This document shows, one piece after another, positions 7,068 to 14,657 of a DNA stretch of 18,900 bases. The notes beneath the pieces are model-generated. The model saw nothing but the letters and a program-made list of their open reading frames with translations, ran no database searches and was not told the origin of the DNA. Every line of letters starts with the position of its first letter. The stretch's first letter is position 1. Source of the stretch: CAZKFG01 sp964551985 (lineage in GTDB: Bacteria > Bacillota > Negativicutes > Acidaminococcales > JAISLQ01); the NCBI GenBank assembly GCA_964551985.1, contig CAZKFG010000043.1:1-18900 (forward strand), written 5' to 3'. Position numbers and translations under genes: made by a program.

Positions 7068-8942
7068 ATGGATTTTTTAGAAAAAATAAACAGCCCTTGT
7101 GATATGAAAAAATTATCTATAAGTGACTTATACATACTAGCAGAGCAAATTCGTAGTTTGATTGTAGACACCGTATCAAAAAACGGCGGTCATTTAGGCT
7201 CAAACCTTGGTGTTGTTGAGCTTACTTTGGCGCTTCACAAGGTTTTTGAAACGCCGCAGGATAAGCTTATTTGGGATGTTGGACATCAATCGTATATACA
7301 TAAAATTTTGACAGGTCGCAAAGAACAGTTTTCAACTCTGCGCCAGTTTGGTGGTCTGTGTGGCTTTCCTAATCGTAGTGAAAGTGAGCATGATTCTTTT
7401 GGTACAGGACATTCTAGTACTTCTATTTCTGCGGCACTTGGGTTTGCTATAGCTCGAGATTTAAATAACGATGATTATAATGTTGTGGCAGTCATAGGAG
7501 ATGGTTCTTTTACTGGTGGAATGGCGTTTGAAGCATTAAACAATGCCGGTGAACTACAAAAAAAGATGCTTGTTGTGCTAAATGATAATGAGATGTCTAT
7601 TGCTAAAAATGTGGGTGCTTTGTCAGAATACTTATATAGAATGCGTAGAGCACCGACCTATTCGCGTATAAAAAGAGATATTGAGTCTGTTTTAAGGACC
7701 ATTCCAGCGATTGGTGAACAGATGTCTAAGACGGTTGAGCGTGTAAAAAATAGTGTTAAGTTTTTGCTCGTACCAGGTATGTTGTTTGAAGAACTTGGGT
7801 TTAATTATATAGGACCTGTTGATGGACATAATATTGAAAAAATGGTTGAGATATTTGAGCTTGCTAAATCCTCTGATAAGCCAACTGTTGTACATGTATT
7901 GACACAAAAAGGCAAAGGCTATGCTCCAGCAGAACAAAAAGCTGAACGTTTTCACGGTGTTGGTCCTTTTGAAGTTAAAACAGGTGATAAACAGCAATCT
8001 AGCAAGCGTTTGACTTATACACAGGTTTTTAGTCAAGCGATAATTGATGTAGCTCAAAAAGACGATAAAATAGTTGCTATAACAGCAGCAATGCCTGACG
8101 GTACAGGACTTACTGAATTTAGTCATGTTTTCCCAAATAGATTTTTTGATGTTGGGATTGCCGAACAGCATGCTGTAACTATGGCAGCTGGTATGGCTTG
8201 TGAAGGTTTAAAACCCGTTGTTGCGCTTTATAGTACTTTTGCTCAAAGGGCTTATGACCAAATAATTCATGATGTTTGTTTGCAAAATCTGCCGGTAGTT
8301 TTTGCCTTGGATAGAAGTGGTCTTGTTGGAGATGATGGCGCAACGCATCATGGTGTATTTGCTTATTCATTTTTACGTAGTATGCCAAATATTGTTATCA
8401 TGTCTCCAAAAGATGAAAATGAGCTTGTAGCAATGATTGGGGCTGCTTTTAGCTTAAATAAGCCTGTGGCTATTTTGTATCCTCGTGGTGATGGACTTGG
8501 TATGCCAATAGATTGGCAGCCACAACCGTTAGAGTTTTTTAAAGCGCAAGAGGTTGTGGTAGGTCAAGATGTAGTTGTTTGGGCGATAGGTTCTATGGTT
8601 GCTCGTGCTAAAGATGTTTGTGATAAATTAAGTAAAATTGGCGTAAAAGCAGGACTTGTCAATGCTCGGTTTGCTAAACCACTTGATTTGGAGCTTTTGC
8701 AGGCTACTGCACAAAAGTATAAAAAAATAGTTACATTAGAGGAAAATGCTCTAGCGGGTGGATTTGGCTCGGCTATTTTAGAGGCTTTGCAAGATTTAGG
8801 GCAACTTAAATTTACTGAGGTTTTGAATTTAGGCTTTAAAGACGAATTTATAGCACATGGAAATAAAGAGTTGTTGTTTCGTGATTTACAGTTAGATGTT
8901 GATAGTATTGTTGATAAAGTAACAGCTTTTTGTAGGATTTAA
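7068..8942 (+). CDS. dxs: 1-deoxy-D-xylulose-5-phosphate synthase
   Basis: DXS (624 residues, normal length) is the thiamine-diphosphate enzyme that makes DXP from pyruvate and glyceraldehyde 3-phosphate, the entry step of the MEP isoprenoid pathway. Seen are HLGSNLGVVELT, DVGHQSYIHK (H73), the ThDP/Mg motif GDGSFTGG (144-151) with LNDNEMSI about 27 residues later, the central domain with DVGIAEQHA (E366, catalytic-type Glu), and the transketolase C-terminal domain with EENALAGGFGSA. Start: ATG 7068 fits both the ribosome site and family N-termini; two upstream in-frame starts are rejected. A good promoter lies 55 bases upstream. With ispA it supplies isoprenoids, and the dxs-tlyA-argR-recN order is as in Bacillus. 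Confidence 0.97.
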   Translation: MDFLEKINSPCDMKKLSISDLYILAEQIRSLIVDTVSKNGGHLGSNLGVVELTLALHKVFETPQDKLIWDVGHQSYIHKILTGRKEQFSTLRQFGGLCGFPNRSESEHDSFGTGHSSTSISAALGFAIARDLNNDDYNVVAVIGDGSFTGGMAFEALNNAGELQKKMLVVLNDNEMSIAKNVGALSEYLYRMRRAPTYSRIKRDIESVLRTIPAIGEQMSKTVERVKNSVKFLLVPGMLFEELGFNYIGPVDGHNIEKMVEIFELAKSSDKPTVVHVLTQKGKGYAPAEQKAERFHGVGPFEVKTGDKQQSSKRLTYTQVFSQAIIDVAQKDDKIVAITAAMPDGTGLTEFSHVFPNRFFDVGIAEQHAVTMAAGMACEGLKPVVALYSTFAQRAYDQIIHDVCLQNLPVVFALDRSGLVGDDGATHHGVFAYSFLRSMPNIVIMSPKDENELVAMIGAAFSLNKPVAILYPRGDGLGMPIDWQPQPLEFFKAQEVVVGQDVVVWAIGSMVARAKDVCDKLSKIGVKAGLVNARFAKPLDLELLQATAQKYKKIVTLEENALAGGFGSAILEALQDLGQLKFTEVLNLGFKDEFIAHGNKELLFRDLQLDVDSIVDKVTAFCRI

Positions 8943-8943
8943 G

Positions 8944-9750
8944 ATGAAAACATCAAAAGAGAGAATAGACACTCTTCTTGTTCAAAAAGGGTTTTTCCCT
9001 ACACGTGAACGTGCTCAAGCTGCGCTTATGGCAGGAAGTGTACTTGTTGATGAACAAAAGGTTGATAAACAAGGAACTAAGGTAGATGTTAATGCAAATA
9101 TAAGAATAGTTGGGCAGGTGATGAAATACGTAAGTCGTGGCGGCTTGAAGCTTGAAAAAGCGCTTAGAGTATTTGAGATCGATCTTTTGGGTGCAGTTGT
9201 TGCTGATATTGGAGCTTCAACTGGTGGTTTTACAGATTGCGCCTTGCAAAATGACGCTAAAAAAGTTTATGCTGTTGATGTTGGGTATGGTCAACTGGCT
9301 TGGAAGCTTCGTACAGATGAGAGAGTAATTAATATTGAAAGGGTTAATGCTCGCTATTTATCTTTTGAGCAGTTGCCAGATAAAATAGATTTTATGACAA
9401 TAGATGTTTCTTTTATTTCGCTAGGTAAAATCCTTCCTTGTTTGAAGGGCTTTTTGCAGCCAACTGGCAAGATAATCGCGCTTGTCAAGCCACAATTTGA
9501 GGCGGGCAAAGGCAATATTGGCAAAAAAGGAGTCGTAAAAGATGCCTTTGTGCATGTAGAAGTTTTGCAAAAGGTTATTGGTGAGGCTCAAAACGAAGGT
9601 TTTGTTGTTTGTGGACTTGATTTTTCGCCGATAACAGGACCTGAAGGTAATATTGAATATCTTTTGTATTTGGGTTTTACTGGCAGTTATGAATACTGCA
9701 TAGAAAAAGTTGTGCAAGATGCTCATTTGATGCATAATAACAAGAGGTGA
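8944..9750 (+). CDS. tlyA: TlyA family rRNA 2'-O-methyltransferase / hemolysin-like protein
   Basis: This 268-residue protein has an N-terminal S4 RNA-binding domain (about 6-65, ERIDTLLVQKGFFPTRERAQ) and an FtsJ/RrmJ-type methyltransferase domain (about 62-245). The join carries YVSRGGLKLEKAL. The S-adenosylmethionine motif is DIGASTGGF (88-96), followed by VYAVDVGYGQL, IDVSFISL and LVKPQFEAG. Conserved Lys (K69, K182) and Asp (D154) residues fit the K-D-K-E type catalytic set. In Mycobacterium TlyA methylates 16S and 23S rRNA cytidines; Bacillus YqxC occupies the same position as here. The stop overlaps the region of the nadK ribosome site. The start ATG has AGGA 6 bases upstream. Confidence 0.92.
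   Translation: MKTSKERIDTLLVQKGFFPTRERAQAALMAGSVLVDEQKVDKQGTKVDVNANIRIVGQVMKYVSRGGLKLEKALRVFEIDLLGAVVADIGASTGGFTDCALQNDAKKVYAVDVGYGQLAWKLRTDERVINIERVNARYLSFEQLPDKIDFMTIDVSFISLGKILPCLKGFLQPTGKIIALVKPQFEAGKGNIGKKGVVKDAFVHVEVLQKVIGEAQNEGFVVCGLDFSPITGPEGNIEYLLYLGFTGSYEYCIEKVVQDAHLMHNNKR
9744..9749 (+). promoter_or_regulatory. Ribosome binding site favouring a TTG start for nadK
   Basis: GAGGTG, inside the last codons of tlyA, lies 6 bases before TTG 9756. The alternative GTG 9747 is part of this element and has only an A-rich, unconvincing sequence before it. Confidence 0.5.
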
Positions 9751-9755
9751 TAAAG

Positions 9756-10622
9756 TTGTCTTTGACACTAGGGCTTTTCCCAAATTTTAACAAAAAACCG
9801 GCGCTTGCTGCTGTCGATGATATTTTGCAATTTTGTCAAGATAGAGAGGTTAGTGTTATGTTGCCGGATAAGATTGCCTCTGGTTATGGTGTGCAGGGCT
9901 TTGATTTTAATGATATAGAGTCTATGCAGGGTATGGATGTAGGGATTTCACTTGGAGGGGATGGCACTTTTTTGCATATGGCAAAATATGCCTCATTACT
10001 TAATGTTCCTGTTTGTGGGATTAACCTTGGTAGAAAAGGTTTTTTGACAGAGATTGAATTGTTTAATATGTATAGAGATTTAGAAAAGATTTGTCATAGT
10101 GAATATACTATTGAAAAAAGAGTTATGATAAGCTGTCAGCTTTGGCGTCAAGGCAAGCTTATTTTGCAAGAGTCTGCATTAAATGATATTGCTTTGACTA
10201 CTGCAAGTCAGACTCGATTGGTTAGACTTAGTTTGAATATTAATGATAGCAGTTTGGATTCTCATTATTCGGCCGATGGCATTATTTTTGCCACTTCAAC
10301 TGGTTCTACGGCGTATTCTTTATCTGCCGGTGGTCCTATAGTTCATCCATTGTTATCAGTTATTATTATAACGCCTATTTGTTCGCATTCTTTATCAACT
10401 AGACCACTTGTTGTGCCGTTTGATAGTAAGATAAAAGTTAAGCCTAAATCGCCTTATAATAAATTAATTTTGGCGAGTGATGGCGTGAATTTACTAGATG
10501 TTTTGCCTGATGATACAGTTATTATAGAAAGTAGCAAAGAAAAAAGCCAATTTATCAAACTGGATAACTCTTCGTATTATGATACATGGCAACAAAGGTT
10601 GCAAAAAGGCGAGAATTTTTAA
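9756..10622 (+). CDS. nadK: NAD kinase
   Basis: NAD kinase (288 residues from TTG 9756) phosphorylates NAD to NADP. Seen are the N-terminal strand LTLGLFPN, the diagnostic GGDGTFLH (67-74), GINLGRKGFLTE, ESALNDIALT, and the C-terminal domain with YSADGIIFATSTGSTAYSLSAGGPIVHP and STRPLVVP. The usual NLGRLGFL has Lys in place of Leu here. Start: TTG 9756 is preferred, since the ribosome site is well spaced for it and it gives an N-terminus like that of clostridial homologues; GTG 9747 would overlap tlyA by 4 bases and is possible. Placement between tlyA and argR is common in Clostridia. The C-terminal 40 residues are variable. Confidence 0.93.
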   Translation: MSLTLGLFPNFNKKPALAAVDDILQFCQDREVSVMLPDKIASGYGVQGFDFNDIESMQGMDVGISLGGDGTFLHMAKYASLLNVPVCGINLGRKGFLTEIELFNMYRDLEKICHSEYTIEKRVMISCQLWRQGKLILQESALNDIALTTASQTRLVRLSLNINDSSLDSHYSADGIIFATSTGSTAYSLSAGGPIVHPLLSVIIITPICSHSLSTRPLVVPFDSKIKVKPKSPYNKLILASDGVNLLDVLPDDTVIIESSKEKSQFIKLDNSSYYDTWQQRLQKGENF

Positions 10623-10629
10623 ATTGCTT

Positions 10630-10637
10630 AGGAGGAG
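10630..10637 (+). promoter_or_regulatory. Ribosome binding site fixing the argR start
   Basis: AGGAGGAG, a near-perfect Shine-Dalgarno, lies 5 bases before ATG 10643. It excludes the longer in-frame version that begins at 10586 inside nadK. Confidence 0.75.
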
Positions 10638-10642
10638 TTTTT

Positions 10643-11098
10643 ATGAAAGAACTAAGACAAGGTAAAATTAAAGAGCTTATCGAAAAACAAATTGTGCAAA
10701 CACAAGAGGAATTGGCTCAATTGTTAAAAGAAGTAGGTATCGATGTAACACAGGCAACAGTTTCAAGGGATATAAGAGAGCTTATGCTCATCAAGGTTCC
10801 GATAGGTGACGGCGGATCTAGATATGCTTTTCCGACAGAACAAGGAATGGTTTTGTCCAAAGCACGTATTGAAAGGGTTTTTAAAGATTCTGTTACAAGC
10901 ATTGTACCAAGTGAAAATTTAATTATCATAAGAACGTCACCAGGTACTGCTCAAGCTGTAGCTTATACTATAGATTATGTACGCTGGGCAGAGATTTTAG
11001 GCACTATTGCTGGTGATGATACTATTTTTGTCGCGGCAGCTAGCAGAAAAGATGTAGAACGCTTGGTCGATAGATTTCAAAGTTTATTGAGTATATAA
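10643..11098 (+). CDS. argR: Arginine repressor ArgR/AhrC
   Basis: ArgR (151 residues, normal length) is a hexameric, arginine-responsive regulator of arginine synthesis and breakdown genes. The N-terminal winged helix (about 1-70) has VTQATVSRDIRELMLIKVP, the recognition helix region; the C-terminal oligomerisation and arginine-binding domain ends in EILGTIAGDDTIFVAAASRKDVERL, with the conserved GTIAGDDT. No ARG-box-like operator was recognised in front of it, and only 20 bases separate it from nadK, so it is probably transcribed with nadK. ArgR next to recN is a conserved Bacillota pairing. Start is set by the strong AGGAGGAG. Confidence 0.95.
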   Translation: MKELRQGKIKELIEKQIVQTQEELAQLLKEVGIDVTQATVSRDIRELMLIKVPIGDGGSRYAFPTEQGMVLSKARIERVFKDSVTSIVPSENLIIIRTSPGTAQAVAYTIDYVRWAEILGTIAGDDTIFVAAASRKDVERLVDRFQSLLSI

Positions 11099-11110
11099 GA
11101 GGGATTTTTA

Positions 11111-12817
11111 ATGCTGACTACTTTGTCTGTGCAAAACTTTGCTTTATTTGACAATTTAATAGTGGATTTTACAGAAGGATTTAATGTGCTAACAGGTGAA
11201 ACTGGTGCTGGAAAATCCATCTTGATTGATGCTTTTAATATTGTTTTAGGCGACAAAGCGTCAACTGATTTTATTCGCACGGGTTCGGATTTTTTGGTCG
11301 TTCAGGCGGTATTTGATATTGAAAAAATAATAGATGTACAAAAGGTACTGGATGAACTTTTAATAGAATATCCAGACAACGAACTTATTTTATCGCGCAA
11401 AATTGCTTTAAATGGCAAAAATATTTCTACCGCCAACGGCATAAGAATTCCGGCTTCTTCTTTGAAAATAATCGGTGAGATGCTAGTCGATGTACACGGT
11501 CAGTATGAAAATCAGCAATTGTTAAAAATTGATACTCATATAACGTTATTGGACAACTTTTTAGAACCTAAAGAACAAGATTTATTAGCAGAATATGAAA
11601 ATATTTACAACGATTTAAAACAAGTAGATAAACAGTTAAAGCAAAACCAGCAAGATGCCTCAGAACGCGAACGTAATTTGGATATGCTAGATTGGCAGAT
11701 TAAAGAGATTACAAACGCCTCTTTAAAAGAAGGCGAAGAGCAGGTATTAGAAGAACAAAGTAAAAAACTTGTCAATTCGGAGAAAATAACGACAGCCTTA
11801 TCTAGTGCTTACAATCTTATCGACGGCGACCAAAAAGATTTTGAAGGTGTTTTAGCGAGCATTTCTAATATTAGAAAATATCTTGATGTAGCAGCAGGTT
11901 ATGACAACACTTTGCAACAGTCGGCTAAAAATATGCAAGAGATGGAATATTTAATCTCTGATGTTAAAGAGGCTGTTGCTGATTATCTTCAAGATTATGA
12001 TGCTGGCGCTGGTGAACTTGAGAAGGTTCAACAGAGATTAGATTTGATTTACAAGCTGAAAATAAAGTATGGCGCTGATGTTACAGAGATTTTGCATTAT
12101 TGTAAAGATGCCGAGCAAAAATATCAGGATTTGTTAAATGCAGAGCAAAACAATCAATTGTTAAATGATAAAAGAGAAAAGTTGTATTCTTTAGCCGTCC
12201 AAAAAGTAGGGCAGATAACCAAGTGTAGGCAAAAAGCAGCAACTGATTTTGCCAAACGTGTGCTTGCTCATATATGCGATTTGGCTATGCAAAAAGCAAA
12301 ATTTTCTGTAGATATTCAAGCTAAACAAGATTTAAGTAAAGACGGTCAAGATAAGGTGCAGTTTTTATTTAGTGCTAATGCCGGTCAAGAGTTAAAGCCA
12401 CTCAGCAAGGTTGCCTCAGGTGGGGAGCTATCTAGAATTGCACTTTGTATAAAGACAGTGTTACTAGGTAAAGCAACCCTTCCAACGATGGTTTTTGATG
12501 AGGTAGATACAGGTATTGGCGGTGCGGTAGCGCAAAAGATGGCAGAGAAGATTGCCATTATTTCAATGCAAAAACAAGTCCTTTGTATAACGCATTTGCC
12601 GCAAATTGCTTGTATGGCAGATAATCATATTTATATAGAAAAAGAGCAGACAAACACTAAGACGACAATTAAAGTAAAAGCGCTTGATGATAATGCACGA
12701 ATAGACGAAATCACAAGAATGATTACCGGTGATAATCAAACACAAATCGCCAAATCCAATGCTAAACAAATGATTGATTTGGCAGATGCTAGAAAAAAAG
12801 AGTTGCGTGATAATTAA
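11111..12817 (+). CDS. recN: DNA repair protein RecN
   Basis: RecN (568 residues, normal length) is an SMC-like ATPase recruited early to double-strand breaks. The N-terminal part has LSVQNFALFDNLIVDF and Walker A GETGAGKS (29-36), followed by VDVHGQYENQQLL. A coiled-coil region spans about 155-390. The C-terminal part has the ABC-type signature LSKVASGGELSRIALCIK, Walker B PTMVFDEVDTGIGG and the late ITHLPQIACMADNHIYIEK. All ATPase elements are present, so it should be active. Start: ATG with GAGGG about 8 bases upstream. It lies 12 bases after argR and 11 bases before the Nudix gene. Confidence 0.96.
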   Translation: MLTTLSVQNFALFDNLIVDFTEGFNVLTGETGAGKSILIDAFNIVLGDKASTDFIRTGSDFLVVQAVFDIEKIIDVQKVLDELLIEYPDNELILSRKIALNGKNISTANGIRIPASSLKIIGEMLVDVHGQYENQQLLKIDTHITLLDNFLEPKEQDLLAEYENIYNDLKQVDKQLKQNQQDASERERNLDMLDWQIKEITNASLKEGEEQVLEEQSKKLVNSEKITTALSSAYNLIDGDQKDFEGVLASISNIRKYLDVAAGYDNTLQQSAKNMQEMEYLISDVKEAVADYLQDYDAGAGELEKVQQRLDLIYKLKIKYGADVTEILHYCKDAEQKYQDLLNAEQNNQLLNDKREKLYSLAVQKVGQITKCRQKAATDFAKRVLAHICDLAMQKAKFSVDIQAKQDLSKDGQDKVQFLFSANAGQELKPLSKVASGGELSRIALCIKTVLLGKATLPTMVFDEVDTGIGGAVAQKMAEKIAIISMQKQVLCITHLPQIACMADNHIYIEKEQTNTKTTIKVKALDDNARIDEITRMITGDNQTQIAKSNAKQMIDLADARKKELRDN

Positions 12818-12828
12818 AGGAGCCTGTT

Positions 12829-13371
12829 ATGTCTGATGATAGCCGCTTTACAGAAAAGTGCTTAGAAAGTAATGTTATATATCAAGGTCAAGTGCTTAAA
12901 TATCAGGTAGATAAAGTGCTTTTGCCAAATGCCAAAACTTCTGTGCGTGAGATGGTGTTACACCCGGGCGCTATTTGCGTTGTGCCGGTATTGCCTGACG
13001 GACGAATTGTTTTTGTTAGACAATATCGCTATCCTATAAAACAGGTGCTCTATGAATTGCCAGCAGGCAAGCTTGATAAAGGCGAAAATCCAGACAATTG
13101 TGCAGCAAGAGAGCTGCAAGAAGAAACAGGTTATAGTAGCTTAAAAATTGAAAAAATGGGCAAAATTGTTACAGTACCAGGTTTTTGTGATGAAATAATT
13201 CATATATATAAAGCAACGGAGCTTGTTTTAGGTGATAGTAACCCAGATGACGACGAAATTGTCGATACAGTTATTTTGAGTGAAGAGCAAATTCAAACAA
13301 TGGTGAAAAATGGGCAGATTTACGATGCTAAAACTTTATCTAGTTTGTTTTTCTATAATTTAAACAAATGA
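12829..13371 (+). CDS. nudF: Nudix hydrolase, ADP-ribose pyrophosphatase type
   Basis: This 180-residue hydrolase has a perfect Nudix box from G80 to Y102: G, five residues, E86, seven residues, R94-E95, L, Q, E98-E99, T, G101, Y. The N-terminal region (REMVLHPGAICVVPVLPDG, FVRQYRYP, LYELPAGK) is that of the YqkG/NudF ADP-ribose pyrophosphatases, which split ADP-ribose to AMP and ribose 5-phosphate. Substrate assignment is by resemblance. Start: ATG with AAAGGAG 7 bases upstream, 11 bases after recN. Its TGA overlaps the next gene's ATG (ATGA), coupling it to the EndoQ-like nuclease. Confidence 0.9.
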   Translation: MSDDSRFTEKCLESNVIYQGQVLKYQVDKVLLPNAKTSVREMVLHPGAICVVPVLPDGRIVFVRQYRYPIKQVLYELPAGKLDKGENPDNCAARELQEETGYSSLKIEKMGKIVTVPGFCDEIIHIYKATELVLGDSNPDDDEIVDTVILSEEQIQTMVKNGQIYDAKTLSSLFFYNLNK

Positions 13372-14519
13372 AAACATATTTTATGGATCTACATATTCAC
13401 GTTGGTATGAATAAACAAGGTAAATGGGTGAAAATTCCTTCTAGCAAAAATTTGACTGTAGAGAATATTTTGCATACCGCTTTAAAACAAAAAGGACTAG
13501 ATATTATAGGTATAGTAGATTGTCTATCGCCATTAGTACAGCAAGATTTGTTAGAACTTATAACGACGGGCGATTTGTTGCCTATTGCTGGTGGAGGCTA
13601 TATTTATCAAGACAGATTAGTGCTGCTACTTGGAGCTGAAATAGAAAGCAGAGAAGCTGGTGGCGGTTTAGCGCATAGCTTATTTTTTTTGCCAACTTTA
13701 GAAAAAATGCAAGAATTTACTAAGTCTATGAGCTGTTTTATAAAAAATCCTAACATAAGCTCACAAAATGCTCATATGCCTATATGTGAATTGTATAATA
13801 TAGCAAAAAAACACAATGCTAAAATCATCCCTGCCCATATTTTTACACCTTTTAAAAGCGTATATGGAAACTGTACAGATAAAATGGCAAAGTTATTTGA
13901 TGGACATTTGCCTAATATAGCAGCAGTTGAGCTTGGACTTAGTGCAGACTCTTTTATGGCAAGCAGAATTAGTGAACTTAAAAATTACACTTTTTTAGCC
14001 AATTCTGATGCTCATAGCTTGCAAAATATCGCTAGAGAGTTTAGTCTTTTAGAGTGTGATCAATCATTGAATTTTGAAAACATTTTTTCAAACATTCAAG
14101 AGAGTAAAATAAAAACACTATATGGTCTTAACCCTAAACTTGGTAAATATTATCTTACAAGATGTGGCGTTTGCGGTGAACAAAATGATTATCAAAATAA
14201 AAAATGCAGTTTTTGTCAGGGTAGAGTTGTAAAAGGTGTAAGTGAGCGGATAGAGCACATTGCTGATAATAATTTCTCTGAAAAAGCAAATTATATTTAT
14301 CACTTTCCGTTAAGCGAACTTCCTGGAATTGGCAAGAAAACTTTGCTAAATATTTATGAAAATAACTACACGGAATTTGATATACTATATAAACTAAATG
14401 AAGAAAAAATATCAAATCTGTTAGGAGAAAAAGTATTTGCAGTAATAAAACTTGCAAAGAGTAATAAAATGAATATTTCCAGTGGTGGTGCAGGTCAATA
14501 TGGATATGTTATAATATGA
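13368..14519 (+). CDS. Endonuclease Q-like PHP-domain DNA repair nuclease
   Basis: This 383-residue protein matches the EndoQ (TIGR00375) family, whose studied members cut DNA 5' of uracil, hypoxanthine, xanthine and abasic sites. The PHP metal-binding motifs are D7-L-H9-I-H11, GAEIES (E91, E93), PAHIFTPFKSVYG (H157) and NSDAHS (D214, H216). A zinc-finger-like set C266xxC269-(10)-C280xxC283 is followed by a helix-hairpin-helix (ELPGIGKKTLLNIYENN, about 317-333), the DNA-binding part. All elements are intact. Start: ATG overlapping the Nudix stop. The ATG has no separate strong ribosome site, so reinitiation is likely. Its neighbours RecN, Nudix and ExoVII suggest a DNA and nucleotide quality-control context (inference). 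Confidence 0.85.
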   Translation: MKTYFMDLHIHVGMNKQGKWVKIPSSKNLTVENILHTALKQKGLDIIGIVDCLSPLVQQDLLELITTGDLLPIAGGGYIYQDRLVLLLGAEIESREAGGGLAHSLFFLPTLEKMQEFTKSMSCFIKNPNISSQNAHMPICELYNIAKKHNAKIIPAHIFTPFKSVYGNCTDKMAKLFDGHLPNIAAVELGLSADSFMASRISELKNYTFLANSDAHSLQNIAREFSLLECDQSLNFENIFSNIQESKIKTLYGLNPKLGKYYLTRCGVCGEQNDYQNKKCSFCQGRVVKGVSERIEHIADNNFSEKANYIYHFPLSELPGIGKKTLLNIYENNYTEFDILYKLNEEKISNLLGEKVFAVIKLAKSNKMNISSGGAGQYGYVII

Positions 14520-14532
14520 AAAGTAGTTTTGC

Positions 14533-14570
14533 ATTACTAATATTTCATGTATACATGAAATATTAGTAAT
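14533..14570. repeat. Perfect 38-bp palindrome between EndoQ-like gene and spoVS
   Basis: The half-site ATTACTAATATTTCATGTA is followed directly by its exact reverse complement, with no spacer and no mismatch over 19 base pairs. The centre is GTATAC. It starts 13 bases after the stop of the EndoQ-like gene and ends 7 bases before the spoVS -35. Neither side has a T-run, so it is not a standard intrinsic terminator. It could be an operator, a cruciform or a recombination site. Confidence 0.9.
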
Positions 14571-14577
14571 ATATCCC

Positions 14578-14606
14578 TTGAAAAAAGGTTCAATGTGTAA
14601 TATATT
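14578..14606 (+). promoter_or_regulatory. SigA-type promoter for spoVS
   Basis: TTGAAA (14578-14583), a 17-base spacer and TATATT (14601-14606), five of six matches in each box. The predicted start is near 14613, giving a leader of about 45 bases. TTGAA and TTCAA (14578-14582, 14589-14593) form a dyad over the -35, and a 14-bp palindrome covers the -10. No convincing sigma-H pattern or Spo0A box was seen. Confidence 0.6.
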
Positions 14607-14609
14607 ACA
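14596..14609. promoter_or_regulatory. 14-bp palindrome over the spoVS -10, possible operator
   Basis: TGTAATATATTACA is a perfect palindrome that contains the whole -10 box TATATT. A protein bound here would block the promoter. The regulator is unknown; the site does not clearly match an operator I can name. Confidence 0.5.
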
Positions 14610-14657
14610 TGTAGGTGCTTTTGTAGCAAGAGAAGCAATTTAAGGAGGGAGTTTTTT

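Noticed and set aside
7692..8171. 159-residue minus-strand open frame inside dxs
   Set aside because: It lies wholly within an unambiguous dxs and has no recognisable domain. Low-complexity Phe/Tyr/Cys content marks it as a shadow.
10586..10642. Longer N-terminus for argR starting inside nadK
   Set aside because: It adds 19 residues unlike ArgR and ignores the strong AGGAGGAG before ATG 10643.
14596..14609. NrdR, Rex or BlaI-type operator identity for TGTAATATATTACA
   Set aside because: The palindrome shares pieces with several operator types but fits none well, so naming a regulator would be a guess.
14578..14657. Sigma-H promoter or Spo0A box in front of spoVS
   Set aside because: I looked for an AGGA-type -35 with a GAAT-type -10 and for TGTCGAA. 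None was found at sensible spacing.
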